Counted from the stretch's first letter, positions 33,468 through 43,079 are shown. The stretch: 64,000 nt of DNA from Haloglycomyces albus DSM 45210 (GCF_000527155.1 NZ_AZUQ01000001.1:2353615-2417614); one strand, 5' to 3'. The notes: generated by a model from the letters alone, not told the origin. Made by a program: numbers and translations.

Positions 33468-34463
33468 ATGGATTTGACAACGATCTGGTTTCTCGCCATA
33501 GCGATCCTCTTCACCGGATACTTCGTCCTGGAAGGCTTCGACTTCGGCGTCGGCATGCTGCTTCCCGTCCTCGGCCGTGACGATCGCGAGCGCCGCCTGG
33601 CGATCAACACCATCGGCCCGGTATGGGACGGGAACGAAACCTGGGTAATCACCGCCGGTGGAGCCATGTTCGCGGCGTTCCCGGTGTGGTACTCGAGCTT
33701 GTTCAGCGGATTCTATCTGCTGTTGTTCCTGATTCTCATCGCACTGATCGTACGCGGAGTGGCCTTCGAATACCGTGCGAAGGGCAAGACCGAACGATGG
33801 AAGGCCACCTGGGATCGCTCGATCTTCTGGTGTTCCCTGGCAGCAAGTCTCCTGTGGGGAATGGTCGTCGGCAACATGGTGTACGGAGTGGCGCTGGACG
33901 CCGACCACTATTACGTCGGATCGTTCTGGGAGCTGTTCAACCTTCCGGCACTACTGGGCGCGGCCACCTTCGTTCTACTCTTCGCGGGTCACGGCGCGAC
34001 CTTCCTGTCACTGAAAACCAAGGGCGAGTTCTCACAGCGGGCCCACTCCCTGGCATGGAAGTTGTCCACCGTAGGAGCACTTCCGGCCGCGGTTTGGCTG
34101 GTGTGGATGCAGACCCACAGTGGCTCGGTACTGTCGGGCGTCTTCATCGCCGTCGCCGTTGCCTCTCTGCTCACGTCCATCGTGTGCAACCTGATCGGCA
34201 GGGACGGATTCTCCTTCAGTTTCACCGCCGCGACCATCGCATTCGCCTCCGCCGGGCTGTTCGCCGCCCTGTGGCCCAACGTCATGCCCTCCACGATTCA
34301 GCCGTCCTACTCCTTGACCCACGAGAACGCGGCGGCGACCGAACTGACGCTGACGATCATGAGTTGGGCGGGAGCGATATTCCTCCCGGTCGTTCTGCTC
34401 TATCAAGGCTGGACCTACTGGGTGTTCCGCAAGCGCATGAGCGTGGAGAACATACCCGCATGA
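33468..34463 (+). CDS. cydB: Cytochrome bd oxidase subunit II
   Basis: 331 residues. The N-terminal signature AILFTGYFVLEGFDFGVGML is typical of CydB, followed by RLAINTIGPVWDGNETWVIT and AFPVWYSSLFSGFYL. Eight or nine membrane helices are visible. It partners CydA. An AAGTGAAGGAACC ribosome region precedes the ATG. The stop overlaps the ATG of cydD (ATGA). Confidence 0.96.
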   Translation: MDLTTIWFLAIAILFTGYFVLEGFDFGVGMLLPVLGRDDRERRLAINTIGPVWDGNETWVITAGGAMFAAFPVWYSSLFSGFYLLLFLILIALIVRGVAFEYRAKGKTERWKATWDRSIFWCSLAASLLWGMVVGNMVYGVALDADHYYVGSFWELFNLPALLGAATFVLLFAGHGATFLSLKTKGEFSQRAHSLAWKLSTVGALPAAVWLVWMQTHSGSVLSGVFIAVAVASLLTSIVCNLIGRDGFSFSFTAATIAFASAGLFAALWPNVMPSTIQPSYSLTHENAAATELTLTIMSWAGAIFLPVVLLYQGWTYWVFRKRMSVENIPA

Positions 34464-36124
34464 CGACGACGGAAGCACCGCGCTCGCGCGGTATCGACCG
34501 GAGGTTGTTGCGGTATACGGTGGGCACCCGACGCTACATCGTACTCTCTGCGCTGTTGGGCGTCGCCACGACCGCCTGCATTATCGCCGGTGCCTGGTTG
34601 ATCGCGACCATAGTGGCAGGAGTGTTCGCGGGTAACGAGAGCTTCGGCGACGTCTCCGATTCACTGCTCGCCTTGGCGCTGGTTTTGATCGCTCGGGCCT
34701 TGGTGACGTCCGTACAGGAAAGTGCGGCACAGGCGTCGTCGTCGAGGGTGAAACGGGACCTGCGTTCCCGTGTGTTGACGTCGTTGGCGGACAATCCCAA
34801 CGACGGGCGCAACTCCGGAGAGACGGCGAACCTGCTGGTGCGAGGAATCGAGGCCCTGGACGCCTACTTTTCCCGGTACATACCGCAGTTGGTGCTGGCG
34901 ACGCTCGTTCCCCTGACGATCGTGGCGACGCTGGCGTGGGTCGACATGACCTCGGCGATCGTGGTGATGGTGACCCTACCGCTGATCCCGGTGTTCGGCA
35001 TACTGATCGGGCTCTACACGAACACCAAGGCGGAAAAACAGTGGAAGACCACCGCCTTGCTGGCTCGCCGCTTTACCGACCTGGTCGCCGGCCTGCCAAC
35101 GCTCAAGGCCTTCGGGCGGGCCGAACGGCAGTCGCGCCATCTGGAAGAGACGACGGCGACCTATCGCAAGCGCACCATGGGGCTCCTGCGCGTCGCGTTC
35201 ATGTCCGCCTTGGCGCTGGAGTTGGCGGCGTCACTGTCGGTGGCTATTGTGGCCGTCCAAATCGGAATACGTTTGATCGAAGGAAATCTGACCGGAGTCG
35301 AGGGACTGACCCTGGCGCTGTTCGTCCTCATCCTGGCACCGGAGGCGTACCTTCCCCTCCGACAAGTGGGCGTGCACTACCACGCCAGTGCCGAGGGACT
35401 GGCCGCCGCCGATGACCTGTTTCAGACCATGTCGCCGGAACGCACGCCCGGCCACGAAACTCAGAAAACCAGGCCGGTACCGGCAGCACCGCCGAACCGG
35501 GCCCCGCTGATCCACATCGATCGGGCGGTCTTCGCTTACCCGGGACGAGAACCGCTTCCCGAACTGTCCGTCACGATTCGCGGCGGGGCACTGACGGTGT
35601 TGACCGCTCCCTCGGGTGCGGGAAAATCCACCCTGTTCGCGGCCCTCCTGGGCTTCCGTTCACCGCAATCCGGACGGATCACGGTCGGCCAACGCCGCCT
35701 GGAGACGATGGACCTGTCGCAGTGGCGCGGCCGGGTCGCCTGGATGCCACAGAGGCCGGTCCTCATCGACGGGACCGTCGCCGACAACGTGCGACTGGCC
35801 GTGGCGGAAGAGACGAGTGACGCGCGGGTCGCCACGGTTCTGGAACGCGCCCAGGCGCCGGAAGCCGACCGTCTGGTCGCCGCCACGGGAACGGGCGTCA
35901 GTGCCGGGGAAGCGGCCCGCATCGCATTGGCCCGCCTTTTTCTGCGTACCGACGTTGTCGATCCGGACGTTCTCCTGCTCGATGAACCGACCGCCCATCT
36001 CGACCCCGATACCGAATCCACCGTTTTGGAGGCGTTGACCGAGTACACGCGCGGCCGAACGACCGTCGTCGCGTCGCACCGTCCGGCGCTCGCCGCCCTG
36101 GCAGATCGTGAGGTCACCTGGTGA
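34460..36124 (+). CDS. cydD: ABC transporter CydD (cytochrome bd assembly)
   Basis: 554 residues from the ATG at 34460; the frame extending to 33623 is antisense to nothing useful and runs inside cydB in another phase. There are six membrane helices in the first 320 residues, then a nucleotide-binding domain with Walker A APSGAGKST and Walker B LLLDEPTAHLD. The ABC signature is SAGEAARIALAR, departing from LSGGQ. Together with CydC it exports thiols (cysteine, glutathione in E. coli; in actinobacteria the substrate is probably another thiol) and is needed to assemble the oxidase. Confidence 0.93.
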   Translation: MTTTEAPRSRGIDRRLLRYTVGTRRYIVLSALLGVATTACIIAGAWLIATIVAGVFAGNESFGDVSDSLLALALVLIARALVTSVQESAAQASSSRVKRDLRSRVLTSLADNPNDGRNSGETANLLVRGIEALDAYFSRYIPQLVLATLVPLTIVATLAWVDMTSAIVVMVTLPLIPVFGILIGLYTNTKAEKQWKTTALLARRFTDLVAGLPTLKAFGRAERQSRHLEETTATYRKRTMGLLRVAFMSALALELAASLSVAIVAVQIGIRLIEGNLTGVEGLTLALFVLILAPEAYLPLRQVGVHYHASAEGLAAADDLFQTMSPERTPGHETQKTRPVPAAPPNRAPLIHIDRAVFAYPGREPLPELSVTIRGGALTVLTAPSGAGKSTLFAALLGFRSPQSGRITVGQRRLETMDLSQWRGRVAWMPQRPVLIDGTVADNVRLAVAEETSDARVATVLERAQAPEADRLVAATGTGVSAGEAARIALARLFLRTDVVDPDVLLLDEPTAHLDPDTESTVLEALTEYTRGRTTVVASHRPALAALADREVTW

Positions 36125-37848
36125 GAAAAAGACTTGGTTTGTCCGTCCTGTTGGGTACGGTCGCCCAGCTCAGTGCGATCGCATTGATCGCACTGTCGGC
36201 GTATCTGATTTCCCGCGCCTGGCAACAGCCGCCGATCCTGCACCTCATGGTCGTGATCACCTCGGTGCGGCTCTTCGGCACCAGTCGAGGCGTTTTTCGT
36301 TATGCCGAACGGGTCGTCAGCCACGACACGGCGTTTCGGGGGATGGAGAAACTGCGGGTGGCCATGTGGCGGAAGTTGGTCCGCCTCGCGCCCGCTCCCG
36401 TGCAGCGATCGGGACGTGCGCGGTCGACCGGTGAACGAGAGCCCTCTCTCTGGCGCAACGGCGATGTGCAGACCCGCCTCATCGACGACGTGGACGGCGT
36501 CGGGCAGCGCTGGATACGTGGCCCGCTGCCGGTCATCACGACGTTGTTGACCATGGCCGCCGCGATCGCCGTTCAGTTCGTCATCTATCCACCCGCGGGT
36601 TGGATCATGGCGGCCGCCGCGACCGGCGCGGCGGTGCTCGCTCCGGCGATGGCCGCGCTTTCGGACCGCTCCGGAGCCCGGGCCACGGCTCGGGCGCGCG
36701 CCGACCTGACCGCTGACGTACAGGCTTTTCTGGCCGGACGCGAGGAACTCGTCGCCGCTGGAACGGCCTCTCGTGCCTTGCGCGCGATGGAGCACACGCA
36801 ACGCGGCCTGTCCAAGGCGGAGACGAAGACGGCATGGACGGCGGGGCTCGCCGGTGGAAGCGTGTGGATCGCCATGGCGGTCGCCGTGGTCGGTGGTCTG
36901 TACGTTGCCGTTCCCGCCGTCGAATCCGGTCGATTGCCGGGTGTGGAGCTGGCCGTTCTCGCCCTCACGCCACTGGCCGCGTTCGAAAGCCTGCAGGCGC
37001 TCCCGCAGGCGGTCCAGGAGGCGGCTAAATCCCGTGCGAGCGGACGGCGCTTGCGGGACGTTTCCGAGTCGCCGATACCTCGACCCGACCCGGTCGACCC
37101 GATGGACGTGCCGGTCGACCCCTCCTCCGGGCCGCCCTGTCTGGAGGCGAAGAATCTACAACTGACCTGGCCGGGAGCCTCTCACTCCGCGGTGCGGGGA
37201 TTGACCTTTACCGTGCGTCCGGGGGAGCATATCGGAATTCACGGCCCGTCGGGAGCGGGTAAGTCGAGCCTGGCCGCCGCGCTGGCGGGCTTCGTCGCCT
37301 ATCAGGGGAGCCTTCGTATCGGAGGGATCGAGTATTCGGAGCTGACCGGGGACGCCGTGCGGGAGAACGTCGCATTGTGCAGTCAGGAGGCGTACGTCTT
37401 CGACGCCACGGTGGCCGAGAATCTCAAAATCGCTCGACCGGAGGCCTCGGTCGCCGAGCTGGAACGTACCCTGCGCTGGGCGGGTCTACGTGACTGGTAC
37501 GAGCAACTCGAGTCTGGACTCGACACCAGGCTGGGCGAATTCGGTAAGGAGATCTCGGGAGGAGAAAAGGGACGGATCGCCTTGGCGCGGGCGTTTCTGG
37601 CCGACCGTGAGATCGTCGTCATCGACGAGTTGGACGCTCACCTCGACGCCGCTTTGGCACGTCGGGTGTTGCGGACGGCCGTCGCGGCCTTGGAGGGTAA
37701 AACCGCGATCATCATCAGCCACCGACCGTTCCCCACAGGGGTCGTGGATCGGGTGCTGGAGCTGTCGCGGCCGGACGAAACGGTACGCCTGACTCAGAAC
37801 CGGAGTAGTAGTGACCTTTCGCTCCCGGCGGCAGGAACGACGCGGTGA
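36121..37848 (+). CDS. cydC: ABC transporter CydC (cytochrome bd assembly)
   Basis: 575 residues with a GTG start that overlaps the cydD stop (GTGA). Six membrane helices are followed by an ATPase domain: Walker A GPSGAGKSS, signature ISGGEKGRIALARAF and Walker B VVIDELDAHLD. The Walker B has ELDAH instead of the usual EPTAH. An internal stretch at 320-345 is Pro/Asp-rich. It forms a heterodimer with CydD, and the asymmetric ATP sites are a known feature of CydDC. It ends the cyd operon. Confidence 0.93.
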   Translation: MRKRLGLSVLLGTVAQLSAIALIALSAYLISRAWQQPPILHLMVVITSVRLFGTSRGVFRYAERVVSHDTAFRGMEKLRVAMWRKLVRLAPAPVQRSGRARSTGEREPSLWRNGDVQTRLIDDVDGVGQRWIRGPLPVITTLLTMAAAIAVQFVIYPPAGWIMAAAATGAAVLAPAMAALSDRSGARATARARADLTADVQAFLAGREELVAAGTASRALRAMEHTQRGLSKAETKTAWTAGLAGGSVWIAMAVAVVGGLYVAVPAVESGRLPGVELAVLALTPLAAFESLQALPQAVQEAAKSRASGRRLRDVSESPIPRPDPVDPMDVPVDPSSGPPCLEAKNLQLTWPGASHSAVRGLTFTVRPGEHIGIHGPSGAGKSSLAAALAGFVAYQGSLRIGGIEYSELTGDAVRENVALCSQEAYVFDATVAENLKIARPEASVAELERTLRWAGLRDWYEQLESGLDTRLGEFGKEISGGEKGRIALARAFLADREIVVIDELDAHLDAALARRVLRTAVAALEGKTAIIISHRPFPTGVVDRVLELSRPDETVRLTQNRSSSDLSLPAAGTTR

Positions 37849-37910
37849 CCAAGGCGCCCGTCACGTTGCGCCTCTGCCTCCGATTCCCTTCAATCAGGCA
37901 CATGAACAGT

Positions 37911-38000
37911 GTAAGTATTACTCTACTATTCTATAGTTAGAAATAATAACTACTAGATTGTATTTATTAACAATCAAGTGGTTATTATCGTCTTAAGATT
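37911..38000. other. A/T-rich island between cydC and the histidine kinase
   Basis: Bases 37921-37990 contain only 17 G/C by my count (about 24%), compared with about 60% around it. It has several short palindromes, for example AGTATTACT near 37915 and TTGT...ACAA near 37960. No ORF is credible. A promoter region or binding site for an A/T-preferring protein is possible. Confidence 0.5.
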
Positions 38001-38059
38001 ACCCTCGGTGGCCTGCCTGTCATCCGGCCTGCCTCGAACTGGATTTTCAGACGAGTTAC

Positions 38060-38065
38060 TACCAT
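38060..38065 (+). promoter_or_regulatory. Putative -10 TACCAT of the two-component operon
   Basis: TACCAT is followed by 6 nt and the GTG at 38072, with no Shine-Dalgarno. It is consistent with a leaderless start. Confidence 0.45.
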
Positions 38066-38071
38066 TGAAGT

Positions 38072-39367
38072 GTGTTCAAACTGAAGCCGCGCATTCACGC
38101 CCACCTGAGCTTTATCGCCGCGACCCTGGCGTTGCTGGTGAGCTCCGTACTTGGAGTGGTGTTGATCGCCATTGCCCTGGTATCGGGAGTTTTGGTGCTG
38201 TTTTGGGTGGGCATACCGCTGACCCTGGCCACCTTCGCGGCAGTACGAGAATGGTCGGATTGGCATCGTCGTCTGTTCAGCCTGGTCTTCGACCTCGACA
38301 TCGCCAGTCCCTACCAAGAGCCGACCGCGCGGTCCTGGGACCGGCGCCTGCTGGACCGGGTGAAACAGGCCGCGACCTGGCGAGACGCCGCGTGGCTGGG
38401 AATCAATTCAACGCTGGGTTTTCTGGTCTACGCCACTTTGCTCGCCATTTTGGTGTCCGGACTCTATTTGACCGTACATCCGATGGTGAACCTCGTCGTC
38501 GACGGAGGCCTGGCCGGGCTGGATCGTTGGGGACTGGGCGCCGACCATCCGTGGCGATCGCTCCTCACCGTTCCCGTCGGGCTCCTGCTTATCGCCAGTT
38601 GGTTGCATTGGGGGCGCCGCTTGGTGGCCTGGTATTCCCGTATCGCCGCCCTGCTCCTCGGTCCGACGCGAGCGATGCGCTTGGCACGTCGTGTCAACGA
38701 GCTCAGCAGGTCTCGTGCCGACACGGTGGAGGCGGCGGCCGCCGAACTGCGTCGCATCGAACGCGATCTCCACGATGGGGCTCAAGCTCGCTTGGTGGCA
38801 TTGGCGTTGAACCTGGGAATGGCCGAACAGATCGTTCTGAACGATCCCAAACAAGCGCGGACGATGGTACTCGAGGCTCGACAGGAAACCCAGTCGGTAT
38901 TGGCCGAGATACGTGATCTGGTCCGGGGCATCTATCCACCCGTGTTGGCCGACCGTGGACTTTCCGGCGCGCTGGAAGAGGTCGCCCTCGAGCACCCCCT
39001 GCCGGCGACCCTCATCGACCGGGCGCAAGTGTCCCTGCCGCTGCCGTTGGAGTCGGCGGTGTACTTCGCCGTCAATGAACTGCTCACGAATGTGACGAAG
39101 TATTCCCGTGCCACCGAAGTCTCCCTAACCGCCGATGTCACCGATACCGGCTACCGACTGGAGGTCACCGACAACGGGATCGGCGGTGCGGAAATGAATC
39201 CGGGCGGAGGGCTGGAAGGGATACAGCGCCGTTTGGAGGCGTTCGACGGGGAATTTCGGATTGCCAGTCCTGACGGGGGTCCGACCACCATGACGCTGGA
39301 CGTGCCCTGTACCGAGATGAAACGTTGCACGGATGCGGAGCGCGCCGGCAGCGAGTCGGCGCGCTAA
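38072..39367 (+). CDS. Membrane-bound sensor histidine kinase (NarL type)
   Basis: 431 residues. The N-terminal sensor has a helix pair near 15-50 and further helices near 110-140 and 165-185. This arrangement of a conserved membrane sensor domain is common in actinobacterial NarL-type kinases. The HisKA_3 dimerisation helix carries H234 in ERDLHDGAQARL, followed by the ATPase motifs NELLTNVTKYS (N box) and VTDNGIGGA and GGGLEGIQRRL (G boxes). The signal is unknown. The response regulator follows 79 bases downstream. Confidence 0.93.
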   Translation: MFKLKPRIHAHLSFIAATLALLVSSVLGVVLIAIALVSGVLVLFWVGIPLTLATFAAVREWSDWHRRLFSLVFDLDIASPYQEPTARSWDRRLLDRVKQAATWRDAAWLGINSTLGFLVYATLLAILVSGLYLTVHPMVNLVVDGGLAGLDRWGLGADHPWRSLLTVPVGLLLIASWLHWGRRLVAWYSRIAALLLGPTRAMRLARRVNELSRSRADTVEAAAAELRRIERDLHDGAQARLVALALNLGMAEQIVLNDPKQARTMVLEARQETQSVLAEIRDLVRGIYPPVLADRGLSGALEEVALEHPLPATLIDRAQVSLPLPLESAVYFAVNELLTNVTKYSRATEVSLTADVTDTGYRLEVTDNGIGGAEMNPGGGLEGIQRRLEAFDGEFRIASPDGGPTTMTLDVPCTEMKRCTDAERAGSESAR

Positions 39368-39446
39368 ACTGCCCATTCGAGGGCGGCGCGGGTGAGGCGA
39401 GGGATTCACCGCATCGATCGTAAAAATCAAGAACGGGAGTACTGTC

Positions 39447-40094
39447 GTGAAGGTAGTTCTGGCGGAAGACAATTCCCTGCTGCGCGAAGGGCTGATTCGC
39501 CTTCTGGAGGCGCACGACTGTGAGGTGTGTGCGGCCGTCGCCGATGGGGACGCCCTCGCCGCGGCGCTCCTGGAACACCGTCCCGATGTGGCGGTGGTGG
39601 ATATCCGTATGCCTCCTACTTACACGGACGAGGGGCTTCGCGCGGTGGTGTCGGCGCGTGACAGCCTGCCCAGTCTTCCCGTCCTGGTGCTGTCGCAATA
39701 CGTCGAACAGCTGTACGCCCGCGAACTGTTGCGTGACGGCAGGGGAGCGGTCGGGTACCTCTTGAAAGACCGTGTCGCCGACGTCGAGGAATTCATTACC
39801 GCCTTGCAGCGCGTGGCCTCGGGAGGAACCGCGATGGATCCGGAGGTCATTGCCGGATTGCTCGGGGGACAAAGTAATCGGCTCGATGCGCTCACCGCTC
39901 GTGAACAAGAGGTTCTGGCGCTCATGGCCGAAGGGCGCTCCAATGCCGCGATCGCCGCGGAACTGCACGTATCGGAAAAGGCCGTCGGTAAGCATTCGGC
40001 GAGTTTGTTTCGAAAACTGGATTTGAACCAGTCGGAGGACGACAATCGGCGAGTTCTCGCGGTCCTGGCCTATCTCGACGGGCGAACGGCCTGA
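39447..40094 (+). CDS. NarL/LuxR-family response regulator
   Basis: 215 residues. The receiver domain has the acidic pocket AEDNS, phospho-acceptor D52 in VVDIRMPPTYTDEG, a Ser/Thr in VLVLSQYVE and the Lys of YLLKDRV. The LuxR helix-turn-helix at the C-terminus (LTAREQEVLALMAEGRSNAA, then LHVSEKAVGKHSASLFRKL) is typical. It is surely the partner of the preceding kinase. The GTG is preceded by GGGAG at 39436-39440. Targets are unknown; the adjacent LPTTG gene is one possible target. Confidence 0.95.
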   Translation: MKVVLAEDNSLLREGLIRLLEAHDCEVCAAVADGDALAAALLEHRPDVAVVDIRMPPTYTDEGLRAVVSARDSLPSLPVLVLSQYVEQLYARELLRDGRGAVGYLLKDRVADVEEFITALQRVASGGTAMDPEVIAGLLGGQSNRLDALTAREQEVLALMAEGRSNAAIAAELHVSEKAVGKHSASLFRKLDLNQSEDDNRRVLAVLAYLDGRTA

Positions 40095-40224
40095 CTCCGG
40101 TCACCTCGGGATAGTGGTGATGCCGCGAGCATTCCGCACCATGGTAGTCTGCGGTATCAATTCGAGAATTATTTTTTTCTCACTGTATTTTTTTGATTTC
40201 ACACTGTCATCGAGGAGGATAGTC

Positions 40225-40950
40225 GTGTCCCCAAAGGCCGGATTCCGCTGGGCGGCAGGTGCCCTATTCGCAGCGATCGTCGCCGCTCCTTCGGCTGCGC
40301 CGGCGGAAGAGACCACTACGATTTCTATTCAGGACGATCATCGTGGAGTTGAGGCCGCCGATTTCGGTGATCAGCTGTGCGACGCCAACCAAGGTGGCGG
40401 CCCGTACGTCGGTGAGGACGTCTGGGTTTTCAACCTTCCCGGAGGTAAGCGCGACTTCATCAGCCTTACCGTCACGTTCGATACCGGTGCCGGAGAGACC
40501 ACGTTGACTCTCCCCGAAGACGGCACGATCATTGCCAACGGCGAAGGCCCGGGCAGTGGCACCAGCAAGGCTTGGGTGCGTACCGAGGCCGGATGGACCA
40601 TCAGCGCCGCTGACGCCGAGGTGACCGAAACGTCCTCTCGCGGAAAGACCGGTGACTTCTTCGTCTTGACCCACACCTGTGCGGCCGACGATGACGGCGA
40701 GGTGCCGCCGGAAGAGTCCGACGACGGAAACGGCGGAGAGGAGTCCCCTGACGACGGTTCGGGTGACGGTTCTACCGACGACGGTTCCGAGAACAACGGT
40801 GCCGACGACGAGACGAGCCCGGCCGCCGAGTCGGGCGACGAACTCCCCACTACCGGGGCCGGTTTGACCTGGGCACTGGTGGCCGGTGCCGGACTTCTGT
40901 TGGCGGGCGGATCCGCACTGTTCTTCCTGCGCGTTCGTAAGGACGCCTAA
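40225..40950 (+). CDS. LPTTG-anchored surface protein
   Basis: 241 residues from the GTG at 40225, with GAGGAGG upstream. It has a signal peptide of about 27 residues (WAAGALFAAIVAAPSAAPAE). The mature part is about 120 residues of extracellular domain, then an Asp/Gly/Glu/Ser stretch. The C-terminal sorting signal is LPTTG at 207-211, a hydrophobic helix (LTWALVAGAGLLLAGGSALF) and the basic end RVRKDA. A sortase should cut between T and G. No sortase gene is in the window. The globular part (FDTGAGETTLTLPEDGTII, then THTCAADDDGE) is not a family I recognise. Confidence 0.85.
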   Translation: MSPKAGFRWAAGALFAAIVAAPSAAPAEETTTISIQDDHRGVEAADFGDQLCDANQGGGPYVGEDVWVFNLPGGKRDFISLTVTFDTGAGETTLTLPEDGTIIANGEGPGSGTSKAWVRTEAGWTISAADAEVTETSSRGKTGDFFVLTHTCAADDDGEVPPEESDDGNGGEESPDDGSGDGSTDDGSENNGADDETSPAAESGDELPTTGAGLTWALVAGAGLLLAGGSALFFLRVRKDA

Positions 40951-40965
40951 GCGGACGGTTTGTCC

Positions 40966-42411
40966 TCAGGCGGTTATGGTGATGGTCGCCGGACCATCAC
41001 CTGACTGCCATACCGACATGATTCGTCGGTCGTCGTTCCATTCCACCGAACACGAAGCACTGCACGTCACCTCCCCGCCTTCCGCGAAGTTCTCCGGTAG
41101 ATAAAACTCGGTCGGTGCTTCGATGGACGCGTCTCTGTCGTAATCGAGAGACAGCCGCCCGTCGGGGTCATAGTCGACTGTAGAGGGAGTGCCGGCCACG
41201 GCACGTGGGTAGGCGCGGTCGAGGGTGTCGCTGAGCGGCTGGGCCGATCCTTCTTCGTCGTAGGGGCCCCAGGATCCGGGATCGCTGGACCAGTACGCCC
41301 ATCCCATGCCGGTGTCATCGGTAATGTCCACAACGGATTCGACATAGTCAAGTGCGCCCGGTGCGGTCGCGTCCAATCCGAATTCTCCGAGAATTACCGG
41401 CGCGTCCAGCCGCTGTGCGGTTCGTAGGGTGTTGTCCGTCCACGTTTCGAGGGCCGAATCGATGGCCGCGGTGCTGTCGGAATAGTTGCTTCCCAAGTCC
41501 AAGGGCAGCGGATACAGGTGGGGTGCGTATCCGATACGAGCACGTCCCTCCCTGGGGTCGTCGAATCGCGGCAGGGAGGTGGACATACCCCAATTCACCC
41601 CGACTGCTTGGGGCTCAACAAAGATCCAGCTGTCCTCGTCGGATTCGCGAATGGTGTCGATGCTGCGTCGATAGAGTTCGGCGAGTGGTCCGGTTTCGAA
41701 TTCCGTGGCCTGAAGGGTTCCACCCCATGGTTCGTTCATAATGTCGTAGGCGATCACGGCCTCCGTATCGGCGAAGTAGTCGGCGACCGAACCCCAGGCA
41801 TCGGCATAGTGGTCCATGAGGCCGTCGTCGCCCGAAGTGGTGGCCCAGAAGTTGTCAAAGGAGCGGATGACTCCGGGTTCGAGATAGTACAGTTCCCATT
41901 GCTCCAGGTCCGTATTGACCGGTAGTCCGTCGGGGTGTGTGGCCCACTCGGGTGCGCCGTTTCCGGCGACCCGGGTGCTGTTGGTATAGGGCGAATACAA
42001 GTCCTGGTGCATGTCCAGCATGACGTGATAACCCCGGTCGGCGTACCACTCGACGCGCTCGGCAACGGCGGCGAGGTAGTCCTCGTCGATGACGCCCGGT
42101 TCGGGTTCGACGGCCTGCCATTGCAGTAGATACCGCACGAAATTGGTGCCCATGTCGGCGTACTCCCGCTCGACGTCCTCTTCGGTGAGTTCGGGGAGGC
42201 CGTTGGCGCGCTTGGCCGAAGCGGCGGTATTGAATCCGTGCAGAATGAGAGAACGTCCGAATTCGTCTGTCAGATAACGACTTGCGCCGTCATTGGTCGT
42301 CATCGTGCGCACCAGCCCTCCTGTGATACCTACCGACAATGTGGTAAGTATGAGAAGTATCGACAGAAATGCGAGTGGGCGTCGGGTGCGTAGGCGGTGG
42401 AACGTCGTCAT
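40966..42411 (-). CDS. GH5 glycosidase, endoglycoceramidase-like
   Basis: 481 residues. It has an N-terminal membrane anchor or uncleaved signal (LAFLSILLILTTLSVGITGG). The (beta/alpha)8 domain has the acid-base E227 in DIMNEPWGG and the nucleophile E343 in ILGEFGLD. Other typical parts are GFNTAASAKR, VMLDMHQDLYS and GMGWAYWSSDP. The layout resembles endoglycosylceramidases in GH5. The C-terminal strand domain has a Cys pair (VTCSASCSVEW). The real substrate cannot be told. The start lies 85 bases from the divergent membrane gene. Confidence 0.85.
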   Translation of the reverse strand: MTTFHRLRTRRPLAFLSILLILTTLSVGITGGLVRTMTTNDGASRYLTDEFGRSLILHGFNTAASAKRANGLPELTEEDVEREYADMGTNFVRYLLQWQAVEPEPGVIDEDYLAAVAERVEWYADRGYHVMLDMHQDLYSPYTNSTRVAGNGAPEWATHPDGLPVNTDLEQWELYYLEPGVIRSFDNFWATTSGDDGLMDHYADAWGSVADYFADTEAVIAYDIMNEPWGGTLQATEFETGPLAELYRRSIDTIRESDEDSWIFVEPQAVGVNWGMSTSLPRFDDPREGRARIGYAPHLYPLPLDLGSNYSDSTAAIDSALETWTDNTLRTAQRLDAPVILGEFGLDATAPGALDYVESVVDITDDTGMGWAYWSSDPGSWGPYDEEGSAQPLSDTLDRAYPRAVAGTPSTVDYDPDGRLSLDYDRDASIEAPTEFYLPENFAEGGEVTCSASCSVEWNDDRRIMSVWQSGDGPATITITA

Positions 42412-42496
42412 GAGTGCGGCCTGCTTTCTAGGTATGTCGGCCCGCGTGCCGGCTGGGGCACTCGCAATGAACAGTCAACTATATATAGGGATATGC

Positions 42497-43045
42497 ATGC
42501 TAAAGGATATTATATCGCGGATTGTGCGCAATGGGGCCGCCGTGGGATCCGCGCTGACGGCAGCACTCCTCTTCATTATCGTCGGCAGCGGTTGGTTTCA
42601 GACCGCCGTTTATGCGCGGGGCGGTTATCTTGTTCCCCTAGAGGCTCTGGGGCTCCCCAACGACCTCCCGGCCCTGCGGATCTTGCCGTTGGGATACACC
42701 CCGCCGTTCGTGATGCTCATGAACACCGTCCTTGCCTTGGGAGTCGTGGTGTTCCTTGCCGTGTGGACGCATCTTTACACCCGGCGCCACCGGGAGGCAT
42801 CGGGGATTCAGCTTGGATTCGCCGTCTTCCGAGGCACGGTTGTCGCTCTGATCATCGTCAACACCGTGCGGGTCACGGCCCACAGTTTCCTCGGTGCCGG
42901 GACGCTGGAACATTACCTGTATCAGGTGGTGGGCTCGTGGATACTGGCGTGTGTGTTCGGGTTCCTGGCGGCTGTTCCGATTGCCGGAGGCGCCGTCTTC
43001 GGTCGTGAATTGTCACGCCCGTCGCGGACCTTCGACGAGAACTGA
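42497..43045 (+). CDS. Four-helix membrane protein of unknown function
   Basis: 182 residues from the ATG at 42497, which follows AGGG at 6 nt; a longer frame to 42293 enters the GH5 gene. Four hydrophobic segments are visible: AAVGSALTAALLFIIVGSGW, FVMLMNTVLALGVVVFLAVW, FRGTVVALIIVNTVRV and VVGSWILACVFGFLAAVPIA. The loop between the first two, ARGGYLVPLEALGLPNDLP, is hydrophilic. No family is recognised. It lies divergent from GH5. Confidence 0.7.
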   Translation: MLKDIISRIVRNGAAVGSALTAALLFIIVGSGWFQTAVYARGGYLVPLEALGLPNDLPALRILPLGYTPPFVMLMNTVLALGVVVFLAVWTHLYTRRHREASGIQLGFAVFRGTVVALIIVNTVRVTAHSFLGAGTLEHYLYQVVGSWILACVFGFLAAVPIAGGAVFGRELSRPSRTFDEN

Positions 43046-43079
43046 TCCACAACCGTCTGAACAGCGGCCCTAGATAAAT

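Noticed and set aside
33623-34459. Upstream extension of the cydD frame
   Set aside because: It lies inside cydB in another phase; its composition is Arg/Gly-rich and unlike an ABC transporter. The ATG overlapping the cydB stop is the natural start.
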